Shown here one piece after another: positions 8,991 through 17,564 of a DNA stretch of 64,000 nucleotides. This stretch comes from Filifactor alocis ATCC 35896 (GTDB taxonomy: Bacteria; Bacillota; Clostridia; Peptostreptococcales; Filifactoraceae). Below the pieces are notes generated by a model. It searched no databases, was not told where the DNA came from, and saw only the letters and a list, made by a program, of their open reading frames with translations. Position 1 is the stretch's first letter. Each line of letters begins with the position of its first letter. The position numbers and the translations under genes were made by a program. The stretch covers positions 1,054,001 to 1,118,000 of the forward strand of contig NC_016630.1 in assembly GCF_000163895.2 (NCBI RefSeq). The letters are read 5' to 3'.

Positions 8991-9342
8991 TTATTGATAA
9001 AGCAATCGATACAGAGTACCCGCAATTTCGGCTCTGCTGATTGGTCGGTCTGCATAAATCCTATTGTCAAAACCCGAAATCAATCCTGATTGAACAGTGC
9101 CTGCAACTGCTTTTCTTGCCCAATACGGAATACTGTCTTTGTCTTTGAATCGTGACAATAGTTCTTCCTCTTCATCAGAGGTTAACTCGACATTGTTTTG
9201 CAGACTCTGTAATACAGTTATCCATTCCGCTCTGGTCATATTTCGGTTTGCTCGGAAAGTTTTATCGGGGTATCCTTCCACAAGATGATGATTCACCGCT
9301 GTTTGTACAGCATCCGCAAACCAATCATTCGCTTTGACAACA
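8991..9342 (-). pseudogene. SLH-domain fragment without an N-terminus (117 codons)
   Basis: In-frame remnant of the SLH region of the protein at 11086-12615, running from VKANDWFADAV to YRLLYQ and a TAA. Upstream, the reading frame meets a TGA inside the spacer that joins it to DUF6273 copy 2, and no ribosome site serves it. An internal ATG would give 101 aa beginning MNHHLVEGY, but that lacks a signal peptide and a full SLH triplet. Identity to the intact gene is high (for example RAEWITVLQSLQ is unchanged), so the duplication is recent. Probably not translated into a useful product. Confidence 0.75.
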
Positions 9343-9353
9343 CTTCACCTGCT

Positions 9354-10136
9354 TTACTCTATCACATATCCTGTCTTCATATCACTTATCTTCTTCTTGT
9401 AAACAGGGGTATCTCCTTCAATGCAGAAGATTGGGCGAACGGCTAATTCCGCATGTACCTGTGCTTCTCCTACAATACCTCTATCATCGGCTACACTGGT
9501 AACCTCATAATCATACCAAGTATATGCAGTTCTGAGCCAGTAATTCATCGTTTCTCCATTCTTGTAGCAGGCAATTCGAATCTTTCCATCCGGTGCATCC
9601 GCAAAGTATTTCAGCTTAATCCCTTCGTTTGCTGTCAAAGTGGATTCCGGACCGTCCACTTCATAGGAGGATAACAAAAAGATTTTTCGTCTCAGCTTCT
9701 CTGTCTCCAATATCGGTCCTGCATCTATACTCTCTTCTGTTGTAATATCGATATCCATCTCTAAGATAAGCTCCTGCATTTTCGGACTTAGTGTATGAAA
9801 AAAATCATTGGACAAAAAGCAATCCATTAAGCTGTTCGGATAATACGCATTACAAGCTCCATTTTGTTCATAGATATTAAATGCTCGAGGTTGGTCTAAG
9901 AGATAATACCTCATTAACAGTGTCTTTCCATAATAGTTTTTTGTCAGCACAAAGTAGGGTTCATATCCGCTGTTCTCTTTGATATATACAATATGTTCTC
10001 CCTTTTTTTTGGTATCATAGGCAAGTTTTTTTATGGGAATCTCTGTCTTTTTTCCTCCTGAGAACCGAATACATCCTATACAACTCAGTGCAATACATAT
10101 TACAATTCCAAGTAACAATATCCTCTGTCGTTTCAT
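9354..10136 (-). CDS. DUF6273-type exported protein, copy 2
   Basis: 260 aa, nearly identical in layout to copy 1. The signal has the same LSCIGC end, so the copy could be lipid-anchored. The body has FVLTKNYYGKTLLMRYYLLD, ITTEESIDAGP, NYWLRTA and AVRPIFCIEG. Differences from copy 1 gather in two patches: around residues 60-85 (SGYEP, EQNGACNA) and 200-235 (CYKNGETMNYWLRT, SVADDRGIVGEA), while the rest is almost constant. The start ATG follows the array spacer AAAGCAGGTGCAGAG. The function is unknown; an exposed variable surface protein is an inference from the pattern of variation. Confidence 0.8.
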   Translation of the reverse strand: MKRQRILLLGIVICIALSCIGCIRFSGGKKTEIPIKKLAYDTKKKGEHIVYIKENSGYEPYFVLTKNYYGKTLLMRYYLLDQPRAFNIYEQNGACNAYYPNSLMDCFLSNDFFHTLSPKMQELILEMDIDITTEESIDAGPILETEKLRRKIFLLSSYEVDGPESTLTANEGIKLKYFADAPDGKIRIACYKNGETMNYWLRTAYTWYDYEVTSVADDRGIVGEAQVHAELAVRPIFCIEGDTPVYKKKISDMKTGYVIE

Positions 10137-10151
10137 CTCTGCACCTGCTTT

Positions 10152-10287
10152 CTACTCAAAAGAAGGTTGTTGATAAAGCAATCGATACAGAGTACCCGCA
10201 ATTTCGGCTCTGCTGATTGGTCGGTCTGCATAAATCCTATTGTCAAAACCCGAAATCAATCCTGATTGAACAGTGCCTGCAACTGCT
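10152..10287 (-). pseudogene. Short SLH-tail fragment (45 codons)
   Basis: Last third of the final SLH repeat, in frame from KAVAGTVQSGLISGFDNR to YQQPSFE and a TAG. The stop codon TAA of DUF6273 copy 3 runs straight into it through the shared word AAAGCAG, so it has no start of its own. It separates copy 3 from copy 2. Confidence 0.75.
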
Positions 10288-11070
10288 TTACTCTATCACA
10301 TATCCTGTCTTCATATCACTTATCTTCTTCTTGTAAACAGGGGTATCTCCTTCAATGCAGAAGATTGGGCGAACGGCTAATTCTCCATGCACCTCTGCTG
10401 CTCCCACGATACCTCTATCATCATTTACACAGCTAACTTCATAATCATCCCAGGTAAATGCTGTCCTAAGCCAGTAATTCATTGTTTCTCCATTCTTGTA
10501 GCAGGCAATTCGAATCTTTCCGTCCGGTGCATCCGCAAAATATTTCAGCTTAATCCCTTCTTGTGTTTCCAAAGTAGATTCCGGACCGTCCACTTCATAG
10601 GATGACAATAAAAAGATTTTTCGTCTCAGCTTCTCCGTCTCCAATACCGGTCCTGCTGCAATACTCTCTTCTGTGGTAATATCGATATCCATCTCTAAGA
10701 TAAGCTCCTGCATTTTGGGACTTAGTGTATGAAAAAAGTCGTTGGACAAAAAGCAATCCATTAAGCTGTTCGGATAATAGGCGTTATGAAATCCGTTTCC
10801 CTCATAGATATTAAATGCTCGGGGTTGGTCTAAGAGATAATACCTCATCAACAGCGTCTTTCCGTAGTAGTTTTTTGTTAATACAAAGTAAGGTTCATAT
10901 TCTCCGTCTTCTTTAATATATACAATATGTTTTCCGATTCTTTTAGTATCGTAGGCAAGCCGTTCGATTGGAATCGGTGTTGTATTCTCTTCTAAAAATA
11001 CAGCATAGCCTATATAGCTGAATAGAACACATATTGCAATGCCAAGTAACAATATCCTCTGTCGTTTCAT
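10288..11070 (-). CDS. DUF6273-type exported protein, copy 3 (no lipobox Cys)
   Basis: 260 aa. The body matches copies 1 and 2 (YYPNSLMDCFLSNDFFHTLS, SIAAGPVLETEKL, NYWLRTAFTWDDYEV). The leader has diverged: MKRQRILLLGIAICVLFSYI then GYAVFLEENTT. Both cysteines found in the other copies are replaced by Tyr, so this copy cannot be a lipoprotein; the leader may be cleaved by ordinary signal peptidase or stay as a membrane anchor. It directly follows the intact SLH gene (15-bp spacer), so the two are surely co-transcribed. The function is unknown. Confidence 0.8.
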   Translation of the reverse strand: MKRQRILLLGIAICVLFSYIGYAVFLEENTTPIPIERLAYDTKRIGKHIVYIKEDGEYEPYFVLTKNYYGKTLLMRYYLLDQPRAFNIYEGNGFHNAYYPNSLMDCFLSNDFFHTLSPKMQELILEMDIDITTEESIAAGPVLETEKLRRKIFLLSSYEVDGPESTLETQEGIKLKYFADAPDGKIRIACYKNGETMNYWLRTAFTWDDYEVSCVNDDRGIVGAAEVHGELAVRPIFCIEGDTPVYKKKISDMKTGYVIE

Positions 11071-11085
11071 CTCTGCACCTGCTTT

Positions 11086-12615
11086 CTACTCAAAAGAGCG
11101 TTGTTGATAAAGCAATCGATACAGAGTCACCGCAATTTCGGCTCTGCTGATTGGTCGGTCTGCATAAATCCTATTGTCAAAACCCGAAATCAATCCTGAT
11201 TGAACAGTGCCTGCAACTGCTTTTTTTGCCCAGTACGGAATACTGTCTTTGTCTTTAAATCGGGATAATATTTCTTCCGTTTGTGCATCAGTTAATTCAA
11301 TATTGCTTTGCAGACTCTGTAATACAGTTATCCATTCCGCTCTGGTCATATTTCGGTTTGGTCGGAAAGTTTTATCAGGGTATCCTTCCACAAGATGATG
11401 ATTCACCGCTGTTTGCACAGCATCCGCAAACCACTCATTCGCTTTGACATCTGAAAAGATTCCACGGTAAGTCGCTTTATCCAAATTTTTTGCTTGAACC
11501 AACAGTTGGACAACTTCCGCTCTTGTTACAAAAGAATCCGGGCAGAATGTGTTATCGGCATATCCTCTTACAATATCCTTTTCCCACAAATACTGAATAC
11601 TGTCTTTTGCCCAATGGTCTTGGATATCAGTGAACGGAGCCTGCATTTGTTCAATATTTTTCGAATCAGTCTGTAATTCCGAAGTTTGTTGTACCTTATC
11701 TTGTTTATCCTTTGATTCGCTCGAAGTATCCGGTTTCTGATAGGTATCATCCTTTTGGAATTTAGCAATCAAGGTACGGTTTTTATCGGCTTTGACACGA
11801 TACTCCAAGTCTTCGGATACTTTCTTTCCATCTTCGTACCAACCATCAAACTGATATCCTTCGAACGGAAAGGCACTTACCAACGCATATCCTCCAAGCA
11901 CTCGCTCTCCTCGTCCCCAAGCCAATCCTTGCCGTTCCTGTTCTGTTTGAACATCGATATAACACTTATATTGCTTCGCCGCTTCTCCCGACAAATCGTT
12001 CGTTGCGAAAATCTCTTTATTCTCGGTTGTGTTCCAAAGTGTGTACTTGGTTGCAGTCGGTTTTCCTTCTCTGTCTTCCAGGTCTTCTTCCGTATAAGCG
12101 GGAAGAGTCGCAGTCAACACAGTTCCTTTTTGAATCGGAATATCGAAGTAATTCACAATTCGTGCAATTCCGTCCTCTAAGGATTCTTCCTGTACAGTAT
12201 AACTTACCGTTCCGTCTCCGGTTGCAATAATCTTCACAGTGCAATCAATCTCCGCACAGATATAAGCAAATTTTTCTCCGTCACTGTTAAAACCGTGAAA
12301 GAACATATAGTCATCCACTTCCACCGGTTCATCATTAATAATCTGCCCGACCAAGGTATCTTCTTCATAGATATGGACATCTACCGGACAATTGATTCGA
12401 ATAATTCTGTTTTTGGAAGGAGAGAATCTCGGATTTGCTCCCGTTTCATAATTATCTTTGACATACACAATGTTTTCCCAAATTTTTTTGATATCATAGG
12501 CAAGTTGTTCAATCGAAATCTCTGTCTTTTTTCCTTCTGATAACCGAATACCTCCTATACAACTCAGTGCAATACATATTGCAATTCCAAGTAATATCAC
12601 CCTCTGTCGTTTCAT
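11086..12615 (-). CDS. SLH-domain surface protein, 509 aa
   Basis: Exported protein attached to the wall through three S-layer-homology repeats at the C-terminus (about residues 325-385, 390-445, 455-505; motifs FTDIQDHWAKDSIQYL, FSDVKANEWFADAV, FKDKDSIPYWAKKAV). Before them lies an InlB-B-like repeat (GYQFDGWYEDGKKV, about residues 255-290) and a Ser/Gln/Lys-rich linker. Residues 60-200 are a beta-rich region of unknown role. The first 45 or so residues are homologous to the leader and start of the DUF6273 proteins, but the lipobox Cys is Gly (CIGG). The catalytic domain often found N-terminal to such a middle region in related SLH proteins appears to be absent, so this may be a chimera. Confidence 0.85.
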   Translation of the reverse strand: MKRQRVILLGIAICIALSCIGGIRLSEGKKTEISIEQLAYDIKKIWENIVYVKDNYETGANPRFSPSKNRIIRINCPVDVHIYEEDTLVGQIINDEPVEVDDYMFFHGFNSDGEKFAYICAEIDCTVKIIATGDGTVSYTVQEESLEDGIARIVNYFDIPIQKGTVLTATLPAYTEEDLEDREGKPTATKYTLWNTTENKEIFATNDLSGEAAKQYKCYIDVQTEQERQGLAWGRGERVLGGYALVSAFPFEGYQFDGWYEDGKKVSEDLEYRVKADKNRTLIAKFQKDDTYQKPDTSSESKDKQDKVQQTSELQTDSKNIEQMQAPFTDIQDHWAKDSIQYLWEKDIVRGYADNTFCPDSFVTRAEVVQLLVQAKNLDKATYRGIFSDVKANEWFADAVQTAVNHHLVEGYPDKTFRPNRNMTRAEWITVLQSLQSNIELTDAQTEEILSRFKDKDSIPYWAKKAVAGTVQSGLISGFDNRIYADRPISRAEIAVTLYRLLYQQRSFE

Positions 12616-12645
12616 ATCTGCACCTGCTTTCTACTCAAAAGAGCG

Positions 12646-12765
12646 TTATTGATAAAGTAATCGATACAGAGTAACCGCGATTTCAGCTCTGCCGATTGGT
12701 CGATCTGCATAAGTCCTGTTGTCAAAACCCGAAATCAGCCATTCTCTTTGACACCCGAAAAATCC
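12646..12765 (-). pseudogene. Deleted SLH fragment upstream of the array
   Basis: Minus strand: a piece reading FSGVKENG (like FSDVKANE of the intact SLH protein) is joined by a deletion of about 55 codons and a frame change to LISGFDNRTYADRPIGRAEI, ending YRLLYQ and a premature TAA. It carries more substitutions than the other fragments, so it is the oldest. It marks the upstream edge of the array. Confidence 0.65.
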
Positions 12766-13510
12766 AACAAAAAAATACCGATTCCCTATACAAAATACAA
12801 TGATTTGATATACGCTCGATATTGATTGATGAAAAATATATGCCTAACAACTTACTTGGTTATGTAAAAAGTTTCAAAATTTCTGTTATGTTTGTTATTA
12901 TGCAAATATCTCGTTCAATTTTTTCAAACATTCAAAACCGTAATACTTCGTTCACTATATTTTGCATACAACTATTAACTTATCTTCTTTGATGACATTT
13001 TTCGCAAAATGATAAAAACACCAAATGCCAATGCTGTGCATTATCCCTAAATTCACGGTATCATAATGAAATACAATTGTCAATTATTACTAAATATTTA
13101 TTGCATTTTATTATATTTCTCAAAAATATATTGTCTACATATGTTCCAAATTTGTAATTTTTACATATTGTGACATTCTATTGCAATATTTTTTCGCCCT
13201 TGATTCCGTCATTATAAATTGTGAAAATCGGAATTAACACTATTACCTGTTCGAATGACCTATAATATCATCACCGTTTCAAATTGAGATTCATCACTTA
13301 AATTCTTATTTTTCCAATCAACTACACAATGTCTCCCTAACTTTGAAAAGAAAGCGGTTGAAAAACATTTTTAAATTTCTGACATTTCAATCAGATTTTA
13401 GTATAAATACAGCGTCATATTTCAATCAAAGGGTTTGATGTGAATATTCATTGATTTTGAATATTTTAATGTACTTTTGACGGTTTCCTCATCTTATGAT
13501 GTATTTATTT
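12766..13510. other. Large AT-rich intergenic region
   Basis: 745 bp with no credible ORF. It separates the DUF6273/SLH array from the Nudix gene. The promoter of the array is expected at its left end. I found no clear terminator or RNA. Confidence 0.45.
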
Positions 13511-13918
13511 TCATTTTTCCCGTTCTGATTTCATCAGTTCTTTTCTGATGGTCTCAATCAATCCCAAATCTCCCGGCAACCACTTTACATCATAAATCTG
13601 TTCAGCTGTCAGCCATCTTGAATCCTGCGCTTCTTTTAACACTAAGTTTCCCTCTGTCACCGTTGCCCAAAAACATTCCATATACAGATGAAACTTCGGA
13701 TAATCGTACTCTACCACTTCAATTAAGTCTCCTACTTCAACGGAAGTTTCCAACTCTTCCCGTATTTCACGAAACAGTGCTTCTTTTGCACTTTCTCCAT
13801 CTTCAACCTTTCCTCCGGGAAATTCCCACCAACCTTTCCATTCTCCATAGCCCTTCTGTGTTGCAAAAACTTCATTTTCTCTTCGAATCACTGCTGATAC
13901 AACATGTACTGTTTTCAT
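13511..13918 (-). CDS. Nudix hydrolase, MutT-like
   Basis: 135-aa (deoxy)nucleoside triphosphate pyrophosphohydrolase of the MutT/8-oxo-dGTPase type, likely clearing oxidized nucleotides. The Nudix box GGKVEDGESAKEALFREI plus REEL lies at about residues 35-56, with the catalytic REEL glutamates intact. VVSAVIRRENEVFATQKG at the N-terminus and SRWLTAEQIYDVKWLP near the end are typical of the MutT group. AAGGAG is 6 nt from a GTG at 13919-13921 and 9 nt from the ATG at 13916-13918; ATG is taken, adding one residue if wrong. No operon partner is evident. Confidence 0.88.
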   Translation of the reverse strand: MKTVHVVSAVIRRENEVFATQKGYGEWKGWWEFPGGKVEDGESAKEALFREIREELETSVEVGDLIEVVEYDYPKFHLYMECFWATVTEGNLVLKEAQDSRWLTAEQIYDVKWLPGDLGLIETIRKELMKSEREK

Positions 13919-13994
13919 CACAACGCTCTCCTTCCAAACATACTATACTCTATAAAAATAATACATCATTTTTTACAATTATAATACTAATACC

Positions 13995-14145
13995 CGATGA
14001 AGTGATTGAACCCATCCAATCTCTATAAGTGATACTTTTCATTGTTTCATTAATCAGTTGATTGACACTTTCACAGGGTCTACTCATAACTTTTTCAAAT
14101 GTCTGAAATACTTCATTTTCTATGAAATAATTCTATTGAGTTTTA
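13995..14145. repeat. 151-bp dispersed element, copy A
   Basis: Aligns without gaps to 20072-20222 in the same orientation with roughly 85-90% identity by eye. Shared words include ATCCAATCTCTA, ACACTTTCACAG, CATAACTTTTTCAA and TCTATGAAATAA. It carries no ORF of note and no terminal inverted repeat that I can see. Confidence 0.75.
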
Positions 14146-14252
14146 AGATAGACACTATTTCAGAATATAGATATCATGTATGATGATAAAAATAGAATAC
14201 CCTATTCATATCATGAAAAAATAGATTTGTATGAGTGATTGCTATAACAACA

Positions 14253-14288
14253 GAAAAAGAGTCGTAAGAACCACAGTTCCTACGACTC
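14253..14288 (-). terminator. Terminator of the feo operon
   Basis: A 13-bp stem (14259-14271 with 14276-14288, one G-T pair) with a CACA loop is followed on the minus strand by TTTTTC. It starts 12 bp after the stop of the small Cys-rich gene. A T-run on the plus side makes it potentially bidirectional. Confidence 0.85.
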
Positions 14289-14300
14289 CTGTTTTTTTAT

Positions 14301-14459
14301 TTAGTGGCAAGATCCTCCGCAACTTCCACAGCCGTCTGCACAAGAGCAACCTTTTCCTTGTTTTTTCTTGCGATACATATTTCTGATAATACTAATCACA
14401 ATCACAAGCAAAACCGCTCCCACCAAAATGGTCCCTTTATTTTCCGCAAGCCATGTCAT
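14301..14459 (-). CDS. FeoB-associated Cys-rich membrane protein
   Basis: 52-aa protein: one transmembrane helix (about residues 9-25, GTILVGAVLLVIVISII), a short basic stretch (RKKKQGKG) and a Cys-rich end (CSCADGCGSCGGSCH). This matches the small proteins found next to feoB in Firmicutes, thought to assist ferrous iron transport at the membrane; the mechanism is not settled. The ATG at 14457-14459 has a ribosome site in AGGAGG about 8 nt upstream. It is the last gene of feoA-feoA-feoB-this gene, 25 bp after feoB. Being under 60 codons, it is easily missed. Confidence 0.88.
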   Translation of the reverse strand: MTWLAENKGTILVGAVLLVIVISIIRNMYRKKKQGKGCSCADGCGSCGGSCH

Positions 14460-14484
14460 TGTTGTTACCTCCTATCATTCAATC

Positions 14485-16872
14485 CTATTTTTCAGTATGA
14501 TGTGTTGCTTCTTTGTAAGGTCTAAACAACATATAAATCATTGTAGCCAAACAGATAACAGATGCAATTAATCCGATGATATGTGTTTCACCCATATATG
14601 CCGAACCGAATTGATGAATCATCATTGCTACCACATACGCAAATCCGCATTGGTATCCAATCGCAAACCATGTCCATTTTGTGTTGTTCATTTCTCGTTT
14701 GATTGCACCGATTGCCGCAAAACAAGGTGCACATAATAAGTTGAACACTAAGAAGGAGTATCCGGTCACACCATTAAATACACTGCCAAGCGTATCCCAA
14801 ACATTTCCTCCGGTTCCATACAAAATACCCATTGTTCCTACAATATTTTCTTTCGCTACAAGTCCTGTGATAGACGCTACGGCAGCCTGCCAATTTCCCC
14901 ATCCCAAAGGAATGAAAATCCAAGCAACCAAGTTTCCGATTTTTGCAAGAATGGATAAATTCAACTCTTCCTCACTCAACATTCGGAATCCGTCTTCTGT
15001 AAATCCGAAGAAACTCGTAAACCATACAAAGATGGTAGACAGTAAGATAATTGTTCCGGCTTTTCTGATGAATGACCATCCACGTTCCCATGTTGAACGA
15101 AGCACAGTGCCTAAAGTAGGTATATGGTAAGGTGGCATTTCCATTACAAAAGGTGCAGGTTCTCCCGCAAACATTGTTGTTTTCTTTAAGATAATGCCGG
15201 AAATAACAATTGCCGCCATTCCGATAAAATATGCAGAAGTTGCAACCCAAGCATTTCCACCGAAAATTGCTCCTGCAATCATTGCAATAAACGGAACTTT
15301 TGCACTGCAAGGAATGAATGTCGTCGTTATGATAGTCATACGGCGATCGCGTTCATTTTCAATCGTACGACTCGCCATAATTCCGGGAACTCCACAACCT
15401 ACCCCAACCAACATTGGAATAAATGATTTTCCGGACAATCCGAATTTACGGAAAATTCTATCCAATACGAATGCAATACGAGCCATATATCCGCAACCTT
15501 CCAAGATTGCAAGCAGGAAGAACAATACCAACATTTGAGGTACGAATCCAAGAACCGCTCCAACTCCTGCAATAATACCGTCAAGAATCAATCCTTTCAA
15601 CCATTCCGCGCAATTAAGAGAATCCAAAATTCCTTCCGTAAAATCAGGAATACTTGGGACAAAAATACCATACTCTGCAGGGTCGGGTGCTTCTGCTCCA
15701 TATTGTTCCCATATTTTTACTGCTTTTTCATAATCTTCCAAAGTAGCGGTTTCCTTGCTTACTTCTAAGGTCTCTTCATCTTCTACTTCATATTCAAAAT
15801 TTCCTTTGGGAGCTTCTCCGTTTTCTTCTATATATGCAACATATCCGTCTATAATCAATTGTGCAGTTGCGAACTCTTCAGATGCTTCTTCATACTCGCT
15901 TCCACCGGTCAAATGGAATCCGGCATCAAATAAGTTATCGTTTGTCCAATCGGTTGCAGATAGACCCACAGTAACCATCGCAATATAGTACACCATAAAC
16001 ATAACTGCTGCAAAAATAGGAAGTCCCAACCAACGGTTTGTCACAACACGGTCGATTTTGTCTGAGGTGCTGACACGATTTTCATTCTTTTTCTTGTAAC
16101 AAGCTTTGATAATCGTCGCAATATAAAGGTATCGTTCGCTTGTAATAATGGATTCCGCATCATCATCCAACTCTTGTTCCGCAGCTTTAATATCTGTTTC
16201 AATATGAGCCTTCACAGAACTGTCTAAATTCAAATGAGCTAATACCTTTTCATCTCTTTCAAAAATTTTAATGGCATACCAGCGTTGTTGCTCTTCCGGA
16301 ATATCATGGATAGCTGCTTCTTCAATATGAGCAAGTGCATGCTCTACGCAACCGGTAAAAGTATGCATCGGTACTGTTTTCTCTTTTTTTGCTGCAGAAA
16401 TTACAACATCGGCAGCCTCTTGAATTCCCGTTCCTTTCAATGCAGAAATTTCTACCACTTTGCATCCAAGTTGACGAGACAATTCTTCCGTATTGATTAC
16501 ATCTCCGTTTTTGTGAACAATGTCTATCATATTGATTGCCACCACTACCGGAATACCCAATTCCACCAACTGAGTCGTTAAATATAAGTTTCTTTCCAAG
16601 TTTGTTCCGTCTACGATATTCAAGATGGCATCCGGTCTCTCTTGGATTAAATAATTACGCGCTACCACTTCTTCCAATGTATATGGAGAAAGAGAATAGA
16701 TTCCGGGCAAGTCCATAATTTTTACATCATCGTATTTTTTTAACTTTCCTTCTTTTTTTTCTACGGTAACTCCCGGCCAGTTACCTACAAATTGATTTGA
16801 GCCTGTCAGAGCATTAAACAGCGTTGTCTTCCCACTGTTCGGATTCCCTGCAAGTGCAATAGTAATACTCAT
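14485..16872 (-). CDS. feoB: Ferrous iron transporter FeoB
   Basis: 795-aa GTP-driven Fe(II) uptake protein of the cytoplasmic membrane. The N-terminal G domain shows G1 GNPNSGKTTLFN (residues 9-20), the switch GVTVEKKEG, G3 DLPG (54-57) and G4 NMID (114-117). The membrane part has the Gate motifs GVGCGVPGIMASRTIENERD and PCSAKVPFIAM, with the usual Cys residues. An unusually acidic insert (about residues 310-400, rich in Glu/Asp, for example EEASEEFATA and EYEVEDEETLEV) lies between the first two membrane segments and is predicted outside the cell. The start ATG has a GCGGGG site somewhat far upstream. Downstream comes the small Cys-rich partner. Confidence 0.95.
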   Translation of the reverse strand: MSITIALAGNPNSGKTTLFNALTGSNQFVGNWPGVTVEKKEGKLKKYDDVKIMDLPGIYSLSPYTLEEVVARNYLIQERPDAILNIVDGTNLERNLYLTTQLVELGIPVVVAINMIDIVHKNGDVINTEELSRQLGCKVVEISALKGTGIQEAADVVISAAKKEKTVPMHTFTGCVEHALAHIEEAAIHDIPEEQQRWYAIKIFERDEKVLAHLNLDSSVKAHIETDIKAAEQELDDDAESIITSERYLYIATIIKACYKKKNENRVSTSDKIDRVVTNRWLGLPIFAAVMFMVYYIAMVTVGLSATDWTNDNLFDAGFHLTGGSEYEEASEEFATAQLIIDGYVAYIEENGEAPKGNFEYEVEDEETLEVSKETATLEDYEKAVKIWEQYGAEAPDPAEYGIFVPSIPDFTEGILDSLNCAEWLKGLILDGIIAGVGAVLGFVPQMLVLFFLLAILEGCGYMARIAFVLDRIFRKFGLSGKSFIPMLVGVGCGVPGIMASRTIENERDRRMTIITTTFIPCSAKVPFIAMIAGAIFGGNAWVATSAYFIGMAAIVISGIILKKTTMFAGEPAPFVMEMPPYHIPTLGTVLRSTWERGWSFIRKAGTIILLSTIFVWFTSFFGFTEDGFRMLSEEELNLSILAKIGNLVAWIFIPLGWGNWQAAVASITGLVAKENIVGTMGILYGTGGNVWDTLGSVFNGVTGYSFLVFNLLCAPCFAAIGAIKREMNNTKWTWFAIGYQCGFAYVVAMMIHQFGSAYMGETHIIGLIASVICLATMIYMLFRPYKEATHHTEK

Positions 16873-17009
16873 AATTTATTAATCCCCGCTTTCCTCAGTT
16901 AGCATAGCTAACCGGTATAAAAAATAAAAATCCCCTTATAAAACCAAAAACTTCGGCTGAACACCATAGCTGTTATTTTCACAACAGAGTGTTTTGTCAG
17001 CCTCCCTGA

Positions 17010-17237
17010 TTATTCCACTTCTACCATTTCCGCATCAGCTTTCCGAATAGATAACTGATATCCCCTAACAGTCAATTCAATCGGATCACCTAATGGTGCA
17101 ACTTTTTGAACTGTAACTTCCGTCCCGCGAGTTAGTCCCATATCCATGATTCTGCGTTTCACCGCACCTTCTCCGTGCAACTTTACCACTGTGACAGTTT
17201 GTCCGATTTTTGTATTTTTCAAAGTGTTCATCTTCAT
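17010..17237 (-). CDS. feoA: FeoA family protein (proximal to feoB)
   Basis: 75-aa SH3-like FeoA domain. The body reads TVTVVKLHGEGAVKRRIMDM, then GLTRGTEVTVQKVAPLGDPI and ELTVRGYQLSIRKADAEMV, the typical FeoA order. FeoA is thought to support FeoB in the cytoplasm. Two FeoA genes in tandem before feoB are common in Clostridia. It lies 137 bp upstream of feoB and 10 bp after the other feoA. The ATG has GGGGG about 6 nt upstream. Confidence 0.92.
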   Translation of the reverse strand: MKMNTLKNTKIGQTVTVVKLHGEGAVKRRIMDMGLTRGTEVTVQKVAPLGDPIELTVRGYQLSIRKADAEMVEVE

Positions 17238-17247
17238 AACCCCCTTT

Positions 17248-17460
17248 TTAAATCATTATTTTTCTTGCCATCCCTTCGCTCAATGCAACTCTGGAACCCT
17301 TGATATTTACAATCACGCTCCCGTTCAGAGTGTTGACAATTGACACCGTAGCTCCGACAATAAAGCCGAGGTTTTCCAGATGTTTTTTCACTTCGGGCGT
17401 TCCGCCGATTCTCTTGATAATATTTTCAGTTCCAACCTCTGCCAAAACTAAAGGCATCAT
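17248..17460 (-). CDS. feoA: FeoA family protein (first gene of the feo operon)
   Basis: 70-aa FeoA domain (MPLVLAEVGTENIIKRIGGT, HLENLGFIVGATVSIVNTLN, VIVNIKGSRVALSEGMARKI). A longer frame begins at 17502, but the ribosome site GAGGAG lies directly before the ATG at 17458-17460, so the shorter start is used. It differs clearly from the second FeoA, so the pair is old rather than a fresh duplication. A promoter sits about 80 bp upstream. No Fur-type operator could be identified with confidence. Confidence 0.9.
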   Translation of the reverse strand: MMPLVLAEVGTENIIKRIGGTPEVKKHLENLGFIVGATVSIVNTLNGSVIVNIKGSRVALSEGMARKIMI

Positions 17461-17535
17461 ATTTTTACTCCTCTCTATAATTAGAATCAGTAGTGATTGC
17501 ATGAAACTACTGTTTCCATTTGATAACCAAAAACA

Positions 17536-17564
17536 ATGTTATTATAATGAAGTAAAATTGTCAA
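17536..17564 (-). promoter_or_regulatory. Candidate promoter of the feo operon
   Basis: Minus strand TTGACA (17559-17564), 17 nt, then TAACAT (17536-17541). The -35 box is perfect and the -10 box matches four of six. A TATAAT lies between them at the wrong distance. Confidence 0.5.

Larger units (their letters stand above)
8158..12765 (-). repeat. Tandem array of DUF6273 cassettes and SLH tails
   Basis: The array reads, in transcription order: SLH tail fragment, intact SLH protein, DUF6273 copy 3, SLH tail, DUF6273 copy 2, longer SLH tail, DUF6273 copy 1. Almost every DUF6273 or SLH start is preceded by the same spacer (TAG AAAGCAGGTG, C or A, AGAG, then ATG). The DUF6273 copies are highly similar at the DNA level. 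The word AAAGCAG occurs both inside the SLH coding sequence and in the spacer, and the junctions fall at it, which suggests growth by unequal recombination. Confidence 0.8.

Noticed and set aside
16898..16912. Hairpin GTTAGC-ATA-GCTAAC before feoB as an operator
   Set aside because: Only a 6-bp stem, inside the operon, and not like known Fur or MntR sites.
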